DNA of 33,211 nt. It comes from Lachnospiraceae bacterium UBA7026. GTDB lineage: Bacteria; Bacillota; Clostridia; Lachnospirales; Lachnospiraceae. The DNA lies in NCBI GenBank assembly GCA_002494165.1, contig DLBH01000042.1:1-33211 (forward strand), in the 5' to 3' direction. Shown in pieces: positions 1-8,001 of the stretch (its first letter is position 1; each line of letters starts with the position of its first letter). Under the pieces are notes generated by a model. It ran no database searches. It was not told the origin of the DNA and saw nothing but the letters and a program-made list of their open reading frames with translations. A program made the position numbers and the translations under genes.

Positions 1-10
1 TGTAAGGCTT

Positions 11-1753
11 CTATATCTTGTATTTTACCCTAAACTCCTGCAAGTTCTGGCTATAATCTTTTCCGCTGTTACGAAGCAATCTCTGGTTTTGATGAATATT
101 CATGGTGTTGCTGGCTGTATCAATGACACACCCTGAAATATTAGAACAGTGATTGGCAACTCTCCCCAAATTTGTCAGTAAATCAGACCATACAAACCCG
201 GCATCTACTGAACATTCTCCTTTTTGCAGACGTAGTATGTGCCGGGTGCGCAGTGTCTCTTTCAGTTCATCAACAATCTGCTCTAAAGGCTCCGTTTTAC
301 GCGCCGCTTTAAGATCCGTATCCTTAAATGCCGTATAGGACAGCTCCAGTATTTCCTTAACAGCATCCGATATCAGATCGTATTCTTTTTGCGCCTGACC
401 CGAAAACATAATTCCTTTTTGCAGCAATTCCTCGGCGGACCCAAGAATATTTACCGCATGATCTGCAATCCGTTCATAATCACCGATTATCTTCATGTAT
501 TCCGTTGCTTTTGCACTTTCATTTCCTCCTAGTTGTGTTGATGTCAGCTTTACGAGATATGTTCCCAGAACATCCTCCAAATGATCCGTTTCCTCTTCTG
601 CTTCCCGAATTCGCACTGCAATCTCTTCGTCATATCTGCAGATTGAACCAATACTATCCTTTAATGCTGACATGGCTATACCAGCCATTGAATTAAGTAC
701 CTGACCACATCTTTCAAGCGCAAGGGAAGGACTTCCCAGCAAACGAGCATCCAGTTCCTCTGTCTGTTCAATTACTTCATTATCGGGAATCATCTTTTTG
801 ACCATTCTTTCAAGCATGCCTGCAAGCGGAAGCATCAGCAACGTGCATAGGATATTAAAAATAGAATGACATAAAGCTATTCCCATCAGGCTAGCTGATT
901 CTCCAAGGATAGCCGGAATTGCCATAGCCTTCACAATACAGAATACTGTCAGCCAAACAATTGTTCCTATCACATTAAAGCTCAGATGTACTAAAGCTGC
1001 ACGCTTTGCATTTTTGTTAGCACCCACGGCTGAAATGATTGCTGTAATACAAGTTCCGATATTTTGTCCCATAATAATTGGTATGGCAGCTCCATAAGAC
1101 ACCGCTCCGGTTGATGCAAGCGCCTGAAGTATACCGACAGATGCAGAACTGGATTGTATAATAGCTGTTAGAATCGCTCCTGCCAATACTCCAAGCACAG
1201 GGTTTGTAAATGTCACAAACATATTCTGGAACTCCGGAAGATCACGCAGCCCCGATACAGCCCCTGACATAGCTTCCATTCCGAACATCAATGTGGCAAA
1301 ACCCAAGAGAATCATTCCCGTATCCCGCTTCTTAGACTCTTTTGTAAACATATACAAAATGATTCCAATCAAAGCAAGGATCGGGGTAAAAGATGAAGGC
1401 TTCAAAAGCTTCACAATAATATTATCGCTGCTTATTCCTGAAAGGCTCAGGATCCATGCAGTTACTGTAGTTCCGACATTAGCCCCCATAATAACATTGA
1501 TAGCCTGGCGCAATGTCATAAGTCCGGAATTTACAAAACCAACAACCATGACCGTGGTTGCTGATGAACTCTGTATCACAGCAGTTACACCGAGTCCCGT
1601 CGCAAGTCCTGTGATCCTGTTTGTCGTCAGTTTTCCCAACAAAATCTTCAGCCTGTTACCTGCACGCCGTTCCAGTGCCTGCTCCATCAGTGACATTCCA
1701 AACAGGAACAAGCTTAAGCCTCCTATTAGATTGAGGATACTAAAAATGTCCAT
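11..1753 (-). CDS. Na+/phosphate cotransporter with PhoU-like C-terminal domain
   Basis: Predicted membrane symporter importing inorganic phosphate with sodium (NptA/YjbB-type Na/Pi cotransporter family). The N-terminal ~330 residues form two inverted membrane repeats, each carrying the family's QSSSA signature (AVIQSSSATT and AIIQSSSASV). The C-terminal ~230 residues are soluble, helical and PhoU-like, with conserved text such as EYMKIIGDYERIADHA. About 580 aa is normal for this fusion. I start it at the ATG at 1753 because GGAGAG lies about 7 bases upstream; a start at 1789 would have no good ribosome binding site. It stands alone on the minus strand behind a possible Pho-type operator, which fits phosphate-controlled expression. 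Its DNA is more A+T-rich than the rest of the window. The family call is firm; phosphate as substrate is family knowledge. Confidence 0.93.
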   Translation of the reverse strand: MDIFSILNLIGGLSLFLFGMSLMEQALERRAGNRLKILLGKLTTNRITGLATGLGVTAVIQSSSATTVMVVGFVNSGLMTLRQAINVIMGANVGTTVTAWILSLSGISSDNIIVKLLKPSSFTPILALIGIILYMFTKESKKRDTGMILLGFATLMFGMEAMSGAVSGLRDLPEFQNMFVTFTNPVLGVLAGAILTAIIQSSSASVGILQALASTGAVSYGAAIPIIMGQNIGTCITAIISAVGANKNAKRAALVHLSFNVIGTIVWLTVFCIVKAMAIPAILGESASLMGIALCHSIFNILCTLLMLPLAGMLERMVKKMIPDNEVIEQTEELDARLLGSPSLALERCGQVLNSMAGIAMSALKDSIGSICRYDEEIAVRIREAEEETDHLEDVLGTYLVKLTSTQLGGNESAKATEYMKIIGDYERIADHAVNILGSAEELLQKGIMFSGQAQKEYDLISDAVKEILELSYTAFKDTDLKAARKTEPLEQIVDELKETLRTRHILRLQKGECSVDAGFVWSDLLTNLGRVANHCSNISGCVIDTASNTMNIHQNQRLLRNSGKDYSQNLQEFRVKYKI

Positions 1754-1793
1754 ACATACTCTCCATTCTTCTGCTTTATTATAGTTCAAAAGA

Positions 1794-1848
1794 ATAGTAG
1801 CAGCTGAACATCAAATCCATTATCGGTCTCTTGTAAAATTTATGTAAT
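1794..1848 (-). promoter_or_regulatory. Pho-box-like direct repeat and promoter of the Na/Pi cotransporter
   Basis: Read on the minus strand, hexamers begin every 11 bp: ATTACA (1848-1843), TTTACA (1837-1832), CCGATA (1826-1821, diverged) and TTTGAT (1815-1810). A -10-like TACTAT (1799-1794) follows 10 nt after the last hexamer. TT(A/T/C)ACA repeats at about 11-bp spacing are the known binding pattern of the Bacillus PhoP response regulator. The same layout, also with a diverged third unit, occurs before the response regulator gene at 13742. A second possible -10, TATAAT, lies at 1783-1778. The role is inferred from pattern and context. Confidence 0.55.
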
Positions 1849-1856
1849 ATTCGCAA

Positions 1857-1884
1857 CGAAAAAGCAGGAGCCGCAACTCCTGCT
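1857..1884 (-). terminator. Rho-independent terminator after the histidine kinase remnant
   Basis: An 8-bp perfect stem (AGCAGGAG / CTCCTGCT, 6-nt loop) is followed on the minus strand by TTTTT. It sits just beyond the stop codon of the minus-strand kinase fragment, so it is probably the original terminator of that gene, kept after the gene was broken. It also separates the fragment from the cotransporter promoter. Confidence 0.8.
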
Positions 1885-1892
1885 GAAATCTT

Positions 1893-2159
1893 TCAAAGCA
1901 TTATTCTCTTTTGTTTGTTTGGTAAGTATACAATAAACTCCGTACCCTTGCCAACCTCGCTGTTCACTTCAATCTTTCCACCGTGAACCAATACAGCATG
2001 TTTGACTATGGAAAGGCCAAGGCCGGTGCCACCTACTTTTTTACTCCGGCTTTTATCAACACGGTAGAAACGCTCGAAGATACGTTCTCTGCTTTCCTCT
2101 GGGATTCCGATTCCCGTATCTTTTACTTTAAGCACTGTATTATGTGCTGTTTGCTGCAC
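1893..2159 (-). pseudogene. Histidine kinase C-terminal remnant (HATPase_c)
   Basis: This is only the last ~85 residues of a sensor histidine kinase: the ATP-binding G1 and G2 boxes (DTGIGIPEE, RIFERFYRVDKSRSKK, GGTGLGLSIVKH) and the final strands of the HATPase_c fold. The membrane, HAMP and phospho-accepting histidine regions are absent. The text closely parallels the intact kinase at 14429-15742, including the RFYRVDKSRSKK stretch. At about 2150-2165 the homology stops and a kinase sensor fragment begins on the opposite strand, so this is a break rather than a short gene. It cannot phosphorylate on its own. It may be the relic of a phoR-like gene once placed before the phosphate transporter. 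Confidence 0.85.
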
Positions 2160-2164
2160 ATCAA

Positions 2165-2443
2165 CCTCAAGCTAAGGATTATCGTATTACGTGGATTGAT
2201 GCAGATGGGACGGTTCTATTTGACAACGCAGTTAATGTAAATGAGATGGAAAATCATCTGGAGCGTGATGAAATAAAAGAAGCCATTTCTGATGGATATG
2301 GTGAGAGTGTGAGATATTCAAATACATTGTCTAACAAGCAACTGTATTCGGCCATCAGGCTGTCAGATGGGTCTGTACTTAGACTTTCGAGTGTCCAAAT
2401 GGCAGTCTGGGCACTGCTTTGGGGATTTGCACAGCCAATCTGA
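2165..2443 (+). pseudogene. Histidine kinase sensor-domain remnant, inverted relative to its C-terminus
   Basis: The plus-strand reading frame contains YRITWIDADGTVLFDNAVNV, then NHLERDEI, GESVRYSNTLS and AIRLSDGSVLRLS. It aligns by eye with the periplasmic/extracellular sensor region of the kinase at 14429 (LRVTWVGEDGQVLFDN, NHLERPEI, GESARRSETL, AVRMDDGTVLRVA). Homology ends near 2390, where unrelated sequence follows to the stop at 2443. No membrane helix, HAMP or catalytic domain follows. The piece lies head to head with the minus-strand HATPase remnant, so one kinase gene was probably split by an inversion plus deletion. No plausible start or ribosome binding site is seen. Confidence 0.8.
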
Positions 2444-2542
2444 TTTGTAACTTCCCATCGATGTTTTAACCCATCGATTCTTTTCTAAAATCTCATCTAT
2501 GGCCTCCGCCGGTGATCTCGCGCGAGCCAGTGTTTGAGCCAT
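2363..2542 (-). CDS. Small unknown protein, possibly truncated at its C-terminus
   Basis: A 59-codon frame starts at an ATG at 2542 with a good ribosome binding site (AAAGGAG, about 5 nt upstream). The N-terminal half (MAQTLARARSPAEAIDEILE) looks like genuine protein with an amphipathic helix. The C-terminal ~15 residues (from about CPDC onward) are read antisense through the kinase sensor remnant, so the original end is probably lost at the rearrangement junction near 2390. I do not recognise the family. Two direct copies of CCCATCGAT lie inside it (near 2455 and 2472). Expression is uncertain. Confidence 0.3.
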   Translation of the reverse strand: MAQTLARARSPAEAIDEILEKNRWVKTSMGSYKSDWLCKSPKQCPDCHLDTRKSKYRPI

Positions 2543-2734
2543 TTTTACTCCTTTCCGAATAACGAAAAGGGAGTGCTTTCGGTAAAAGGGGGAAATAAAA
2601 AAGCCGAGAAGAACTCCCGACCTTTGAGACGGATCCTGCACATCAGGATCCCGGATGATTGAATTAAATGGGATTGATGGAATTCGTGATGGAATTCCGG
2701 AAAAAGGATAGATTTGATACTACTTTGACACCCA

Positions 2735-2772
2735 TAAAAAAATGGCAAGTATCTTTGAAATACCTGCCATTT
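2735..2772 (-). terminator. Rho-independent terminator of tRNA-Leu
   Basis: A 13-bp stem with one mismatch (arms AAATGGCAAGTAT and ATACCTGCCATTT, 7-nt loop) is followed on the minus strand by a run of seven T. It lies just past the 3' end of the minus-strand tRNA-Leu, as expected for a single-tRNA transcript. Confidence 0.8.
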
Positions 2773-2781
2773 AAACCAGTA

Positions 2782-2866
2782 TGCGGATGACAGGACTTGA
2801 ACCTGCACCGAATTAACTCCGACTAGAACCTGAATCTAGCGCGTCTGCCTATTCCGCCACATCCGC
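2782..2866 (-). tRNA. tRNA-Leu (anticodon CAG)
   Basis: On the minus strand the acceptor arm GCGGATG pairs with CATCCGC. A type II long variable arm is present, and the T arm reads GGTTCAAGTCC. The anticodon stem CTAGA/TCTAG encloses the loop TTCAGGT, giving anticodon CAG, which reads CTG leucine codons. The discriminator base is A, as is usual for leucine. CCA is not encoded, so maturation needs the CCA-adding enzyme, one copy of which is encoded at 30669-32027. The 3' end faces the A+T-rich region containing the broken kinase; tRNA 3' ends are common integration sites. Confidence 0.95.
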
Positions 2867-2878
2867 TTACAGATTCAG

Positions 2879-2907
2879 ATGATACCATAAAAAAATAACC
2901 TTGGCAA
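2879..2907 (-). promoter_or_regulatory. Sigma-A type promoter of tRNA-Leu
   Basis: On the minus strand TTGCCA (2907-2902) and TATCAT (2884-2879) are separated by 17 bp. The -10 element ends 12 nt before the mature 5' end of the tRNA. Confidence 0.65.
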
Positions 2908-2910
2908 GCA

Positions 2911-2947
2911 CTTTTTTAAAAAAGTAAAAAGTCCGGCAAGCCTGGAC
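2911..2947 (-). terminator. Rho-independent terminator of the 100-aa gene
   Basis: A short stem GTCC(A)GG / CCGGAC with one bulged A is followed on the minus strand by ACTTTTTACTTTTTT. It lies about 30 nt after the stop of the small minus-strand gene at 2980-3282 and just before the tRNA promoter, so it insulates the two transcripts. Confidence 0.6.
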
Positions 2948-2979
2948 CGGTAAACCTCACAGCCCGGCAAGCACCCCCA

Positions 2980-3282
2980 TTAATGGTTTCTCGGGTTAAA
3001 ACAATAGAACTCGGCCACGTTACCCGTAGACAAAGTAGCCCGGTAGCCACAGAAGGCATCCTCGAACAACTCCTCATCATCCCCCATCTTTTCGTAGGAA
3101 ACGATATGCTTCACAGATACCAGCCCCTCCTGGCCTGACAGCAGGAACTGGATCTCATCATCATCATCGTAGTAACTGAAACGGCCGGAATCAAAGGTGA
3201 ACCAGACATCGTCAAAACGAATGGTCCCCATGATACCCCGGTAGTTTCTGATCAAGGTCAGAAATTCAGATGTTTTTGTCAT
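2980..3282 (-). CDS. Small acidic protein of unknown function (100 aa)
   Basis: I do not recognise a family. The 100-aa product is acidic (a DDDDE run near residue 40 and DDEELFED near residue 68) and rich in aromatic residues, with alternating beta-like segments (TIRFDDVWFTFDSGRFSYY). It has no signal peptide or membrane helix, so it is probably a small cytoplasmic beta-rich fold. The ATG at 3282 has AAAGGA 6-7 nt upstream, and a terminator follows the stop, so this is a real one-gene unit. Upstream on the minus strand a TTATAG-like -10 can be placed 17 bp from TTGCCT. No neighbour suggests a function. Confidence 0.75.
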   Translation of the reverse strand: MTKTSEFLTLIRNYRGIMGTIRFDDVWFTFDSGRFSYYDDDDEIQFLLSGQEGLVSVKHIVSYEKMGDDEELFEDAFCGYRATLSTGNVAEFYCFNPRNH

Positions 3283-3735
3283 GACTATTCCTTTCTAGCA
3301 CACATTTCATAGCTCTAAAAATGCTATAATTATTATAAGATTATCCAGGCAAGGATCTAACAATATAATCCACTAACAAGATCCAGGCACAATTTATCAA
3401 GGGCATTATAGCATGTTTTACCAGCTCTGCCCAGTCACCACAAGCCAGGCAGGATGCATTTTGGCTACGGTTTAAAGGCAGCCGGGCTTCGGCAATGATA
3501 AAAAAAGCGGAAGTGGGGAAATGTGTAGAAAATTGTTCTTGTTAATGTTAATATATAATATTATGACCCGGTACGTGACTAATTATGTAAGACTAATTAT
3601 GTATGATTAATTATATATGACTAAATATATGATTCAGTGGATCTGTGAAAAGAAAAAATGATCCTAGTCATGATATCAGGTGCCCGGCCGGCGGCTGCCG
3701 GTCCGTGGGATATTTACAATAAGGAGGATACAGAC
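3283..3735. other. Intergenic region with candidate pepF promoter
   Basis: This 450-bp gap separates divergent genes. On the plus strand TATAAT (3554-3559) lies 15 bp after TTGTTC (3533-3538), a plausible but short-spaced promoter for pepF. Just downstream, three imperfect copies of GACTAATTATGTA-like sequence occur between about 3576 and 3632 and could bind a regulator. A frame open from 3658 would extend PepF by 26 residues, but it lacks a ribosome binding site, so I treat that stretch as leader. No other gene is seen. Confidence 0.4.
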
Positions 3736-5568
3736 ATGGCAGAAGAGAAACTGCTGAAGAAAAGGTCTGAGATGGACCCTGCATTTATGTGGCATCTGGA
3801 GGATCTTTATCAGAGTGACCAGGTCTGGGACCAGGATTATGAGGAGCTTTCCGGCAAAATCGCCGAGCTGGCTTCCTATGAGGGAAGACTGGCTGAGGGA
3901 CCGGAGACCTTCCTTTCCTATATGAAGAAAAAAGAAGCTTTTATGAAGCAGTTTGAAAGAATCTACGTTTATGCCAACCAGCGCTATCATGAGGATACCG
4001 GCAACAGTTTTTACCAGGAGATGACCGGCAAGGCCCAGATGCTGGCAGTCCAGATTAACAGCGCTACCACCTTTGAGGAGCCGGAGCTCATAGCGATTGG
4101 CAAGGACAAGATCGACACTTGGTTTGAAGACCCGGCCCAGGGACAGGAGATGGAGGTCTACCGCCGTTTATTTTACGAGCTTTTCCGTCTTCAGGACCAC
4201 GTTCTTTCCAAGGACAAGGAGGATATCCTGACAGAAGCTGCTGACGTGACCGGAGAGATCGCCAATGCATTTTCCATGTTTAATAATGCGGATCTGAAAT
4301 TTCCTTCCATCAAGGGTAAGGAGGGGGAGGAGATTCCTGTCAGCCATGGCAGGTATACTCTGCTGCTGGAGAGCCGGGACCGGGATATCAGAAGAGAGGC
4401 CTTTGCCTCTGTTTATTCCCAGTATGGCCAGTACCGCAACACTCTGGCCAGCCTCTACCAGGCTAACCTGAAAAATGCTGCTTTCTTTGCCAGGGTGAGA
4501 AAATACGGGTCCTCTCTGGAAGCTGCCCTTGACGGCGGCGAGATCCCGGTGTCTGTCTACACCCAGCTTATTGAATCGGTCCATGACCATATGGACCTGA
4601 TGCACCGATATGTGGGCCTGAGAAAGAGGGCCCTGGGACTTTCCGAGCTCCATATGTATGACCTCTATGCGCCCATGACGGCGGATGTGGATATGAAGGT
4701 GCCCTTTGAGGAGGCCAAAGAGTTGGTTAAGAAGGGCCTGGAGCCTCTGGGAGAGGAATATGGCAAGGTGCTGGCCCAGGGTATGGACGGGGGCTGGATT
4801 GATGTTTATGAGAACCAGGGTAAGAGGAGTGGGGCTTATTCCTGGGGCGCCTATGGCACCCACCCCTATGTCCTCATGAATTATCAGGACAATCTCAATA
4901 ACGTATTTACCCTGGCCCATGAGATGGGGCATTCCATGCATTCCTATTATTCTGATTTGAACCAGCCCTACCCCTATGCCGGCTACCGGATCTTTGTGGC
5001 CGAGGTGGCCTCCACCTGTAATGAGGCCCTGCTCATGGAGTACCTGCTGGCCCATACTGAGGATAAAAAGGAGAAAATGTATCTCATAAATTATTTCCTG
5101 GAGCAGTTCAAGGGGACTCTCTACCGGCAGACCATGTTTGCCGAGTTTGAGAAGATCACCCACGAAAAGGTCTGGAACCGGGAGCCGCTGACCGCAGAGA
5201 TCCTCAATGACATTTACTATAAGTTAAACCAGGAGTATTTCGGCCAGGAGATCTGTATCGATGAGGAGATTGCCTCGGAATGGTCCAGGATTCCTCATTT
5301 TTACACACCATTTTATGTCTACCAGTATGCTACCGGTTATTCGGCGGCCATCGCCATCAGCCGCCGCCTCTTAAGTTCGGACCCGGAGGAAAGGGCAGCG
5401 GCCAGGGAGGGCTATTTCCGCTTCCTGGGTGGAGGCAGTTCCATGAATCCCATAGACCTGCTGAAGCTGACGGGGACAGACATGACCACCAGGGAGCCGG
5501 TGGAGTCAGCCCTGAAGCTTTTCGGCGACTTGCTGGACCAGATGGAAGTATTGATGGATCAGGTTTAA
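3736..5568 (+). CDS. pepF: Oligoendopeptidase F (M3B metallopeptidase)
   Basis: Cytoplasmic zinc endopeptidase that cleaves short peptides, typically about 7-17 residues, and recycles peptides taken up or made in the cell. The gluzincin motif HEMGH is at residues 395-399 and the third zinc ligand is probably E423 in the following FVAEVAST segment. Both positions fit the M3 family, as does the length of 610 aa. The N-terminal helical domain and the C-terminal FYVYQYATGYSAA and GGSSMNPIDLL segments are also typical of PepF. I chose the ATG at 3736 because AAGGAGG lies 9 nt upstream; the frame is open from 3658 but without such a site. It appears to be a single-gene unit. Confidence 0.95.
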   Translation: MAEEKLLKKRSEMDPAFMWHLEDLYQSDQVWDQDYEELSGKIAELASYEGRLAEGPETFLSYMKKKEAFMKQFERIYVYANQRYHEDTGNSFYQEMTGKAQMLAVQINSATTFEEPELIAIGKDKIDTWFEDPAQGQEMEVYRRLFYELFRLQDHVLSKDKEDILTEAADVTGEIANAFSMFNNADLKFPSIKGKEGEEIPVSHGRYTLLLESRDRDIRREAFASVYSQYGQYRNTLASLYQANLKNAAFFARVRKYGSSLEAALDGGEIPVSVYTQLIESVHDHMDLMHRYVGLRKRALGLSELHMYDLYAPMTADVDMKVPFEEAKELVKKGLEPLGEEYGKVLAQGMDGGWIDVYENQGKRSGAYSWGAYGTHPYVLMNYQDNLNNVFTLAHEMGHSMHSYYSDLNQPYPYAGYRIFVAEVASTCNEALLMEYLLAHTEDKKEKMYLINYFLEQFKGTLYRQTMFAEFEKITHEKVWNREPLTAEILNDIYYKLNQEYFGQEICIDEEIASEWSRIPHFYTPFYVYQYATGYSAAIAISRRLLSSDPEERAAAREGYFRFLGGGSSMNPIDLLKLTGTDMTTREPVESALKLFGDLLDQMEVLMDQV

Positions 5569-5580
5569 AAACCCGTTACC

Positions 5581-5675
5581 GGTCATAAGAACCGGCCGAG
5601 GCCCGGATAATATGGCAAGTAGGGAAGAACCGGCCAGGGCCGGCAGAACCCGGCGCTGGTCATAAGAGCCGGCCA
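5581..5675 (+). repeat. Imperfect GC-rich repeats between pepF and the next gene
   Basis: GGTCATAAGA(A/G)CCGGCC occurs at 5581 and again at 5658, and a shorter related AGAACCGGCCAGGGCCGG lies at about 5627. The GGCCGG cores can pair with one another and form stems, but no T-tract follows. These fill most of the 184-bp gap; the ribosome binding site of the next gene (GGAGGAG) follows. Confidence 0.5.
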
Positions 5676-5752
5676 GGATCAGAAAAAGTTGAGTCTGTCC
5701 AGGCCCGGGAGCCTGATTATAAGAGAGTAGATAGATTTCGGAGGAGTTACGC

Positions 5753-6469
5753 ATGTTTGAATTCACATTGAAAAAAAGCCTTTATTTTGAGTTAGACAAA
5801 TACGAGATGGAGGGAGCGACGGAAAAGAAGATTGAGAGAAGAACCATCCGCCGCCTGGAGGTATCCTATCCCTCCTGTCCGGACATCACTTCCATCACGG
5901 CGGAGATGAGGGAACTGCCCTATCTGGACCGCTATTATTTCTATATAAATGATGAGCCTGAGGAGGCTAATCTCAGAGATCATCAAGTAAAGCAGGTGAT
6001 CTATGAGTTCTTTAAAGAACATTTTCCAGGTTATCTGAAGGCGGGCCTGCCTGACGATATGAAGGATATGGACATCCTGGAGTGCTTTGAGGTCTTCAAC
6101 ATGCCGGATTACCGGCCCAAACACGCCTTCCCCGGCCTGGTTACCCTGGAGGATATCAGGGCAGGCAATGTCAGACCCGACGAGAGGCAGGCAGCCTTTC
6201 CGGGCCTGGAGTTTCTGACCGGCTGGAAAAGGAGAGACCCGGACAAACCGGCTATCTCTGAGTATGACGGTTATACGGAACTTAATGGAGACCGGGAGAA
6301 GGGCTTGAAGAAAATCGACGCTTTAAAGGCTCAATTCTCTAATGAGATGAAGGCCATGAATATTGATGAGAACCTGGAAAAGATTGACGCGGAACAGATT
6401 ATGGAAGATGTGAGGACCGGCGTGATCCCCGATGACCTGGAGGGAAAAGAGTACCTTTCAAGGGATTAG
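5753..6469 (+). CDS. Unknown 238-aa protein paired with a DUF815 ATPase
   Basis: I do not recognise this family. The product is cytoplasmic, with no signal peptide or membrane helix, and is highly charged. The N-terminus (to about residue 90) alternates strand and helix. The middle has two FPGL motifs ([12 protein letters not shown] and [12 protein letters not shown]) about 28 residues apart, hinting at a small internal repeat. The last ~60 residues are helical and acidic. The ATG at 5753 has GGAGGAG about 6 nt upstream. Its stop is 13 nt before the start of the DUF815 AAA+ gene, so the two are surely co-transcribed. A substrate adaptor or partner of that ATPase is a reasonable but unproven guess. 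Confidence 0.75.
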   Translation: MFEFTLKKSLYFELDKYEMEGATEKKIERRTIRRLEVSYPSCPDITSITAEMRELPYLDRYYFYINDEPEEANLRDHQVKQVIYEFFKEHFPGYLKAGLPDDMKDMDILECFEVFNMPDYRPKHAFPGLVTLEDIRAGNVRPDERQAAFPGLEFLTGWKRRDPDKPAISEYDGYTELNGDREKGLKKIDALKAQFSNEMKAMNIDENLEKIDAEQIMEDVRTGVIPDDLEGKEYLSRD

Positions 6470-6482
6470 AAGGAGAAATGGA

Positions 6483-7787
6483 ATGCATAAAGAAGTTTCG
6501 AAATTGATATTATACAGGGACCTGGGAGAGGATAGCATTCTGAGGAATCTGGCTAACATTTTCCAGACCTTTGAGAGCTGCCATTACCGGGAGGAGGAGC
6601 TGATTACAGACATCTACCGTCAGATGAAGGCCCTGCTGGACCTGGGAACCGCCTATGCCTTTGATAAGAATCTCTGGCACAATTACCTGACTTATGTGCT
6701 GGTGACCAATGAGAACTCTTTCAGTATCACCAGCGAGAAATACGGGGCCCACGACGGGACGGTCAACCATTTTGCCAAAAATGATTTCCGTCATTTCATG
6801 AATCTCTTCCATTATGATTTCCATGTGATAGAGGAGGCCCTGGGTATCGACTGTTTTTCTACAGTGCTCAACTACCGGGCCATAGGCAAGAAGGAGCGGA
6901 TGTATAATAAGAATGTCAGTGAGAAGGTGAGGGCTCTGTCCGACCGGCTGGCGGCAGCGGAGACAGTGGACGATTTCTTTAAGGCAGTGACAGATTTCTA
7001 CCGGGATTACGGCGTGGGCATGTTCGGCCTCAATAAGGCCTTCCGGATCCGGTCCCGGGAAGGGCAGCTGGAATTTATCCCCATTAAAAATATGGAGATG
7101 ATTACCCTGGATGATCTGACCGGTTATGAGATCCAGAAGAAGAAGCTGGTCGACAACACAGAGGCCTTTGTCAAGGGCAGGGCAGCCAATAACTGCCTGC
7201 TCTACGGAGACGCGGGGACCGGCAAGTCCACTTCTATCAAAGCTATCCTTAACCAGTACTATGACCAGGGCCTGCGGATGATTGAAATCTACAAGCACCA
7301 GTTTAAAGATCTCTCCTCCGTGATCAGCCATGTAAAGAACCGCAATTACCGCTTTATCATTTATATGGACGACCTGTCCTTTGAGGATTTTGAGACAGAG
7401 TACAAGTACCTGAAGGCGGTCATCGAAGGAGGCATGGAGACCCGGCCGGAAAATATCCTGATTTATGCCACATCCAACCGCCGCCATCTGATCCGGGAGA
7501 ACTGGTCAGACCGGTCTGACAGTGATGAGCTGCACAGGTCTGATACAGTCCAGGAGAAATTATCCCTGGCCAACCGATTTGGCGTAACCATCAATTATGG
7601 CAAGCCGACCCAGAAGGAATTTTTCGAGATTGTTAGAAATCTGGCTAAAAAATATCCCCAGATCCAGCTGACAGACAAGGAGCTGACGGCCCAGGCCAAT
7701 ATGTGGGAGCTCTCCCACGGAGGCCTTTCAGGAAGGACGGCCCAGCAGTTTGTCAACTATCTGGCCGGCCAGGTGGAAGAATCATAA
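6483..7787 (+). CDS. DUF815-family AAA+ ATP-binding protein
   Basis: Cytoplasmic P-loop ATPase of the DUF815 (PF05673) type; the cellular role of the family is not established. The Walker A motif GDAGTGKS is at residues 242-249, preceded by the family's NNCLLYG. Walker B is the hydrophobic FIIYMDD segment near residue 300, and a sensor-1 Asn is likely in [10 protein letters not shown]. The N-terminal ~200 residues are helical and less typical. I start at the ATG at 6483 because AGAAGGAGA precedes it; the upstream frame from 6432 overlaps the preceding gene. Length 434 aa is within the family range. It forms a two-gene unit with the unknown 238-aa gene. A strong hairpin follows the stop. Confidence 0.88.
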   Translation: MHKEVSKLILYRDLGEDSILRNLANIFQTFESCHYREEELITDIYRQMKALLDLGTAYAFDKNLWHNYLTYVLVTNENSFSITSEKYGAHDGTVNHFAKNDFRHFMNLFHYDFHVIEEALGIDCFSTVLNYRAIGKKERMYNKNVSEKVRALSDRLAAAETVDDFFKAVTDFYRDYGVGMFGLNKAFRIRSREGQLEFIPIKNMEMITLDDLTGYEIQKKKLVDNTEAFVKGRAANNCLLYGDAGTGKSTSIKAILNQYYDQGLRMIEIYKHQFKDLSSVISHVKNRNYRFIIYMDDLSFEDFETEYKYLKAVIEGGMETRPENILIYATSNRRHLIRENWSDRSDSDELHRSDTVQEKLSLANRFGVTINYGKPTQKEFFEIVRNLAKKYPQIQLTDKELTAQANMWELSHGGLSGRTAQQFVNYLAGQVEES

Positions 7788-7798
7788 ATAAGATAGAA

Positions 7799-7845
7799 AA
7801 TCCGGCAAAACCAACGGTCCTTGTTTGGGTTGATTTTGTCGGATT
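7799..7845 (+). terminator. Strong 3' hairpin after the DUF815 gene
   Basis: The arms 7799-7815 and 7829-7845 pair at 16 of 17 positions, including one G-U pair, around a 13-nt loop, starting 11 nt after the stop codon. No T-tract follows, so it may act as an mRNA 3' stabiliser or a non-canonical terminator. Confidence 0.5.
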
Positions 7846-7876
7846 ATAAGAATAGGATGAAGGAATCCTGTAAAAA

Positions 7877-7952
7877 GGCAGCCGGAAACTAAGTTGGGCT
7901 GCCTGGGCATCCTTAAAAAGGAGAAAGCCCATACATGGGGATATATGGGCTT
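7877..7952. other. Two further hairpins in the 366-bp intergenic region
   Basis: GGCAGCC (7877-7883) pairs perfectly with GGCTGCC (7897-7903); on the minus strand it is followed by TTTTT. AAGCCCATA (7925-7933) pairs perfectly with TATGGGCTT (7944-7952). Together with the hairpin at 7799 they make three stem-loops in a row between two plus-strand operons. No coding frame fits this stretch. Confidence 0.45.
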
Positions 7953-8001
7953 CAAAAAAATATGAAAAAAATCTTTAGCCACAAGAAATAGAGGGATTTC
8001 T

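Noticed and set aside
3658..3735. N-terminal extension of PepF
   Set aside because: No ribosome binding site at 3658, whereas AAGGAGG precedes 3736 at good spacing, and PepF is of normal length from there.
4168..5163. Long minus-strand frame inside pepF
   Set aside because: It is antisense to a clear M3 peptidase, has no family features and is a codon-usage shadow.
6510..7487. Long minus-strand frame inside the DUF815 gene
   Set aside because: Antisense to a clear Walker-motif ATPase and without its own ribosome binding site.
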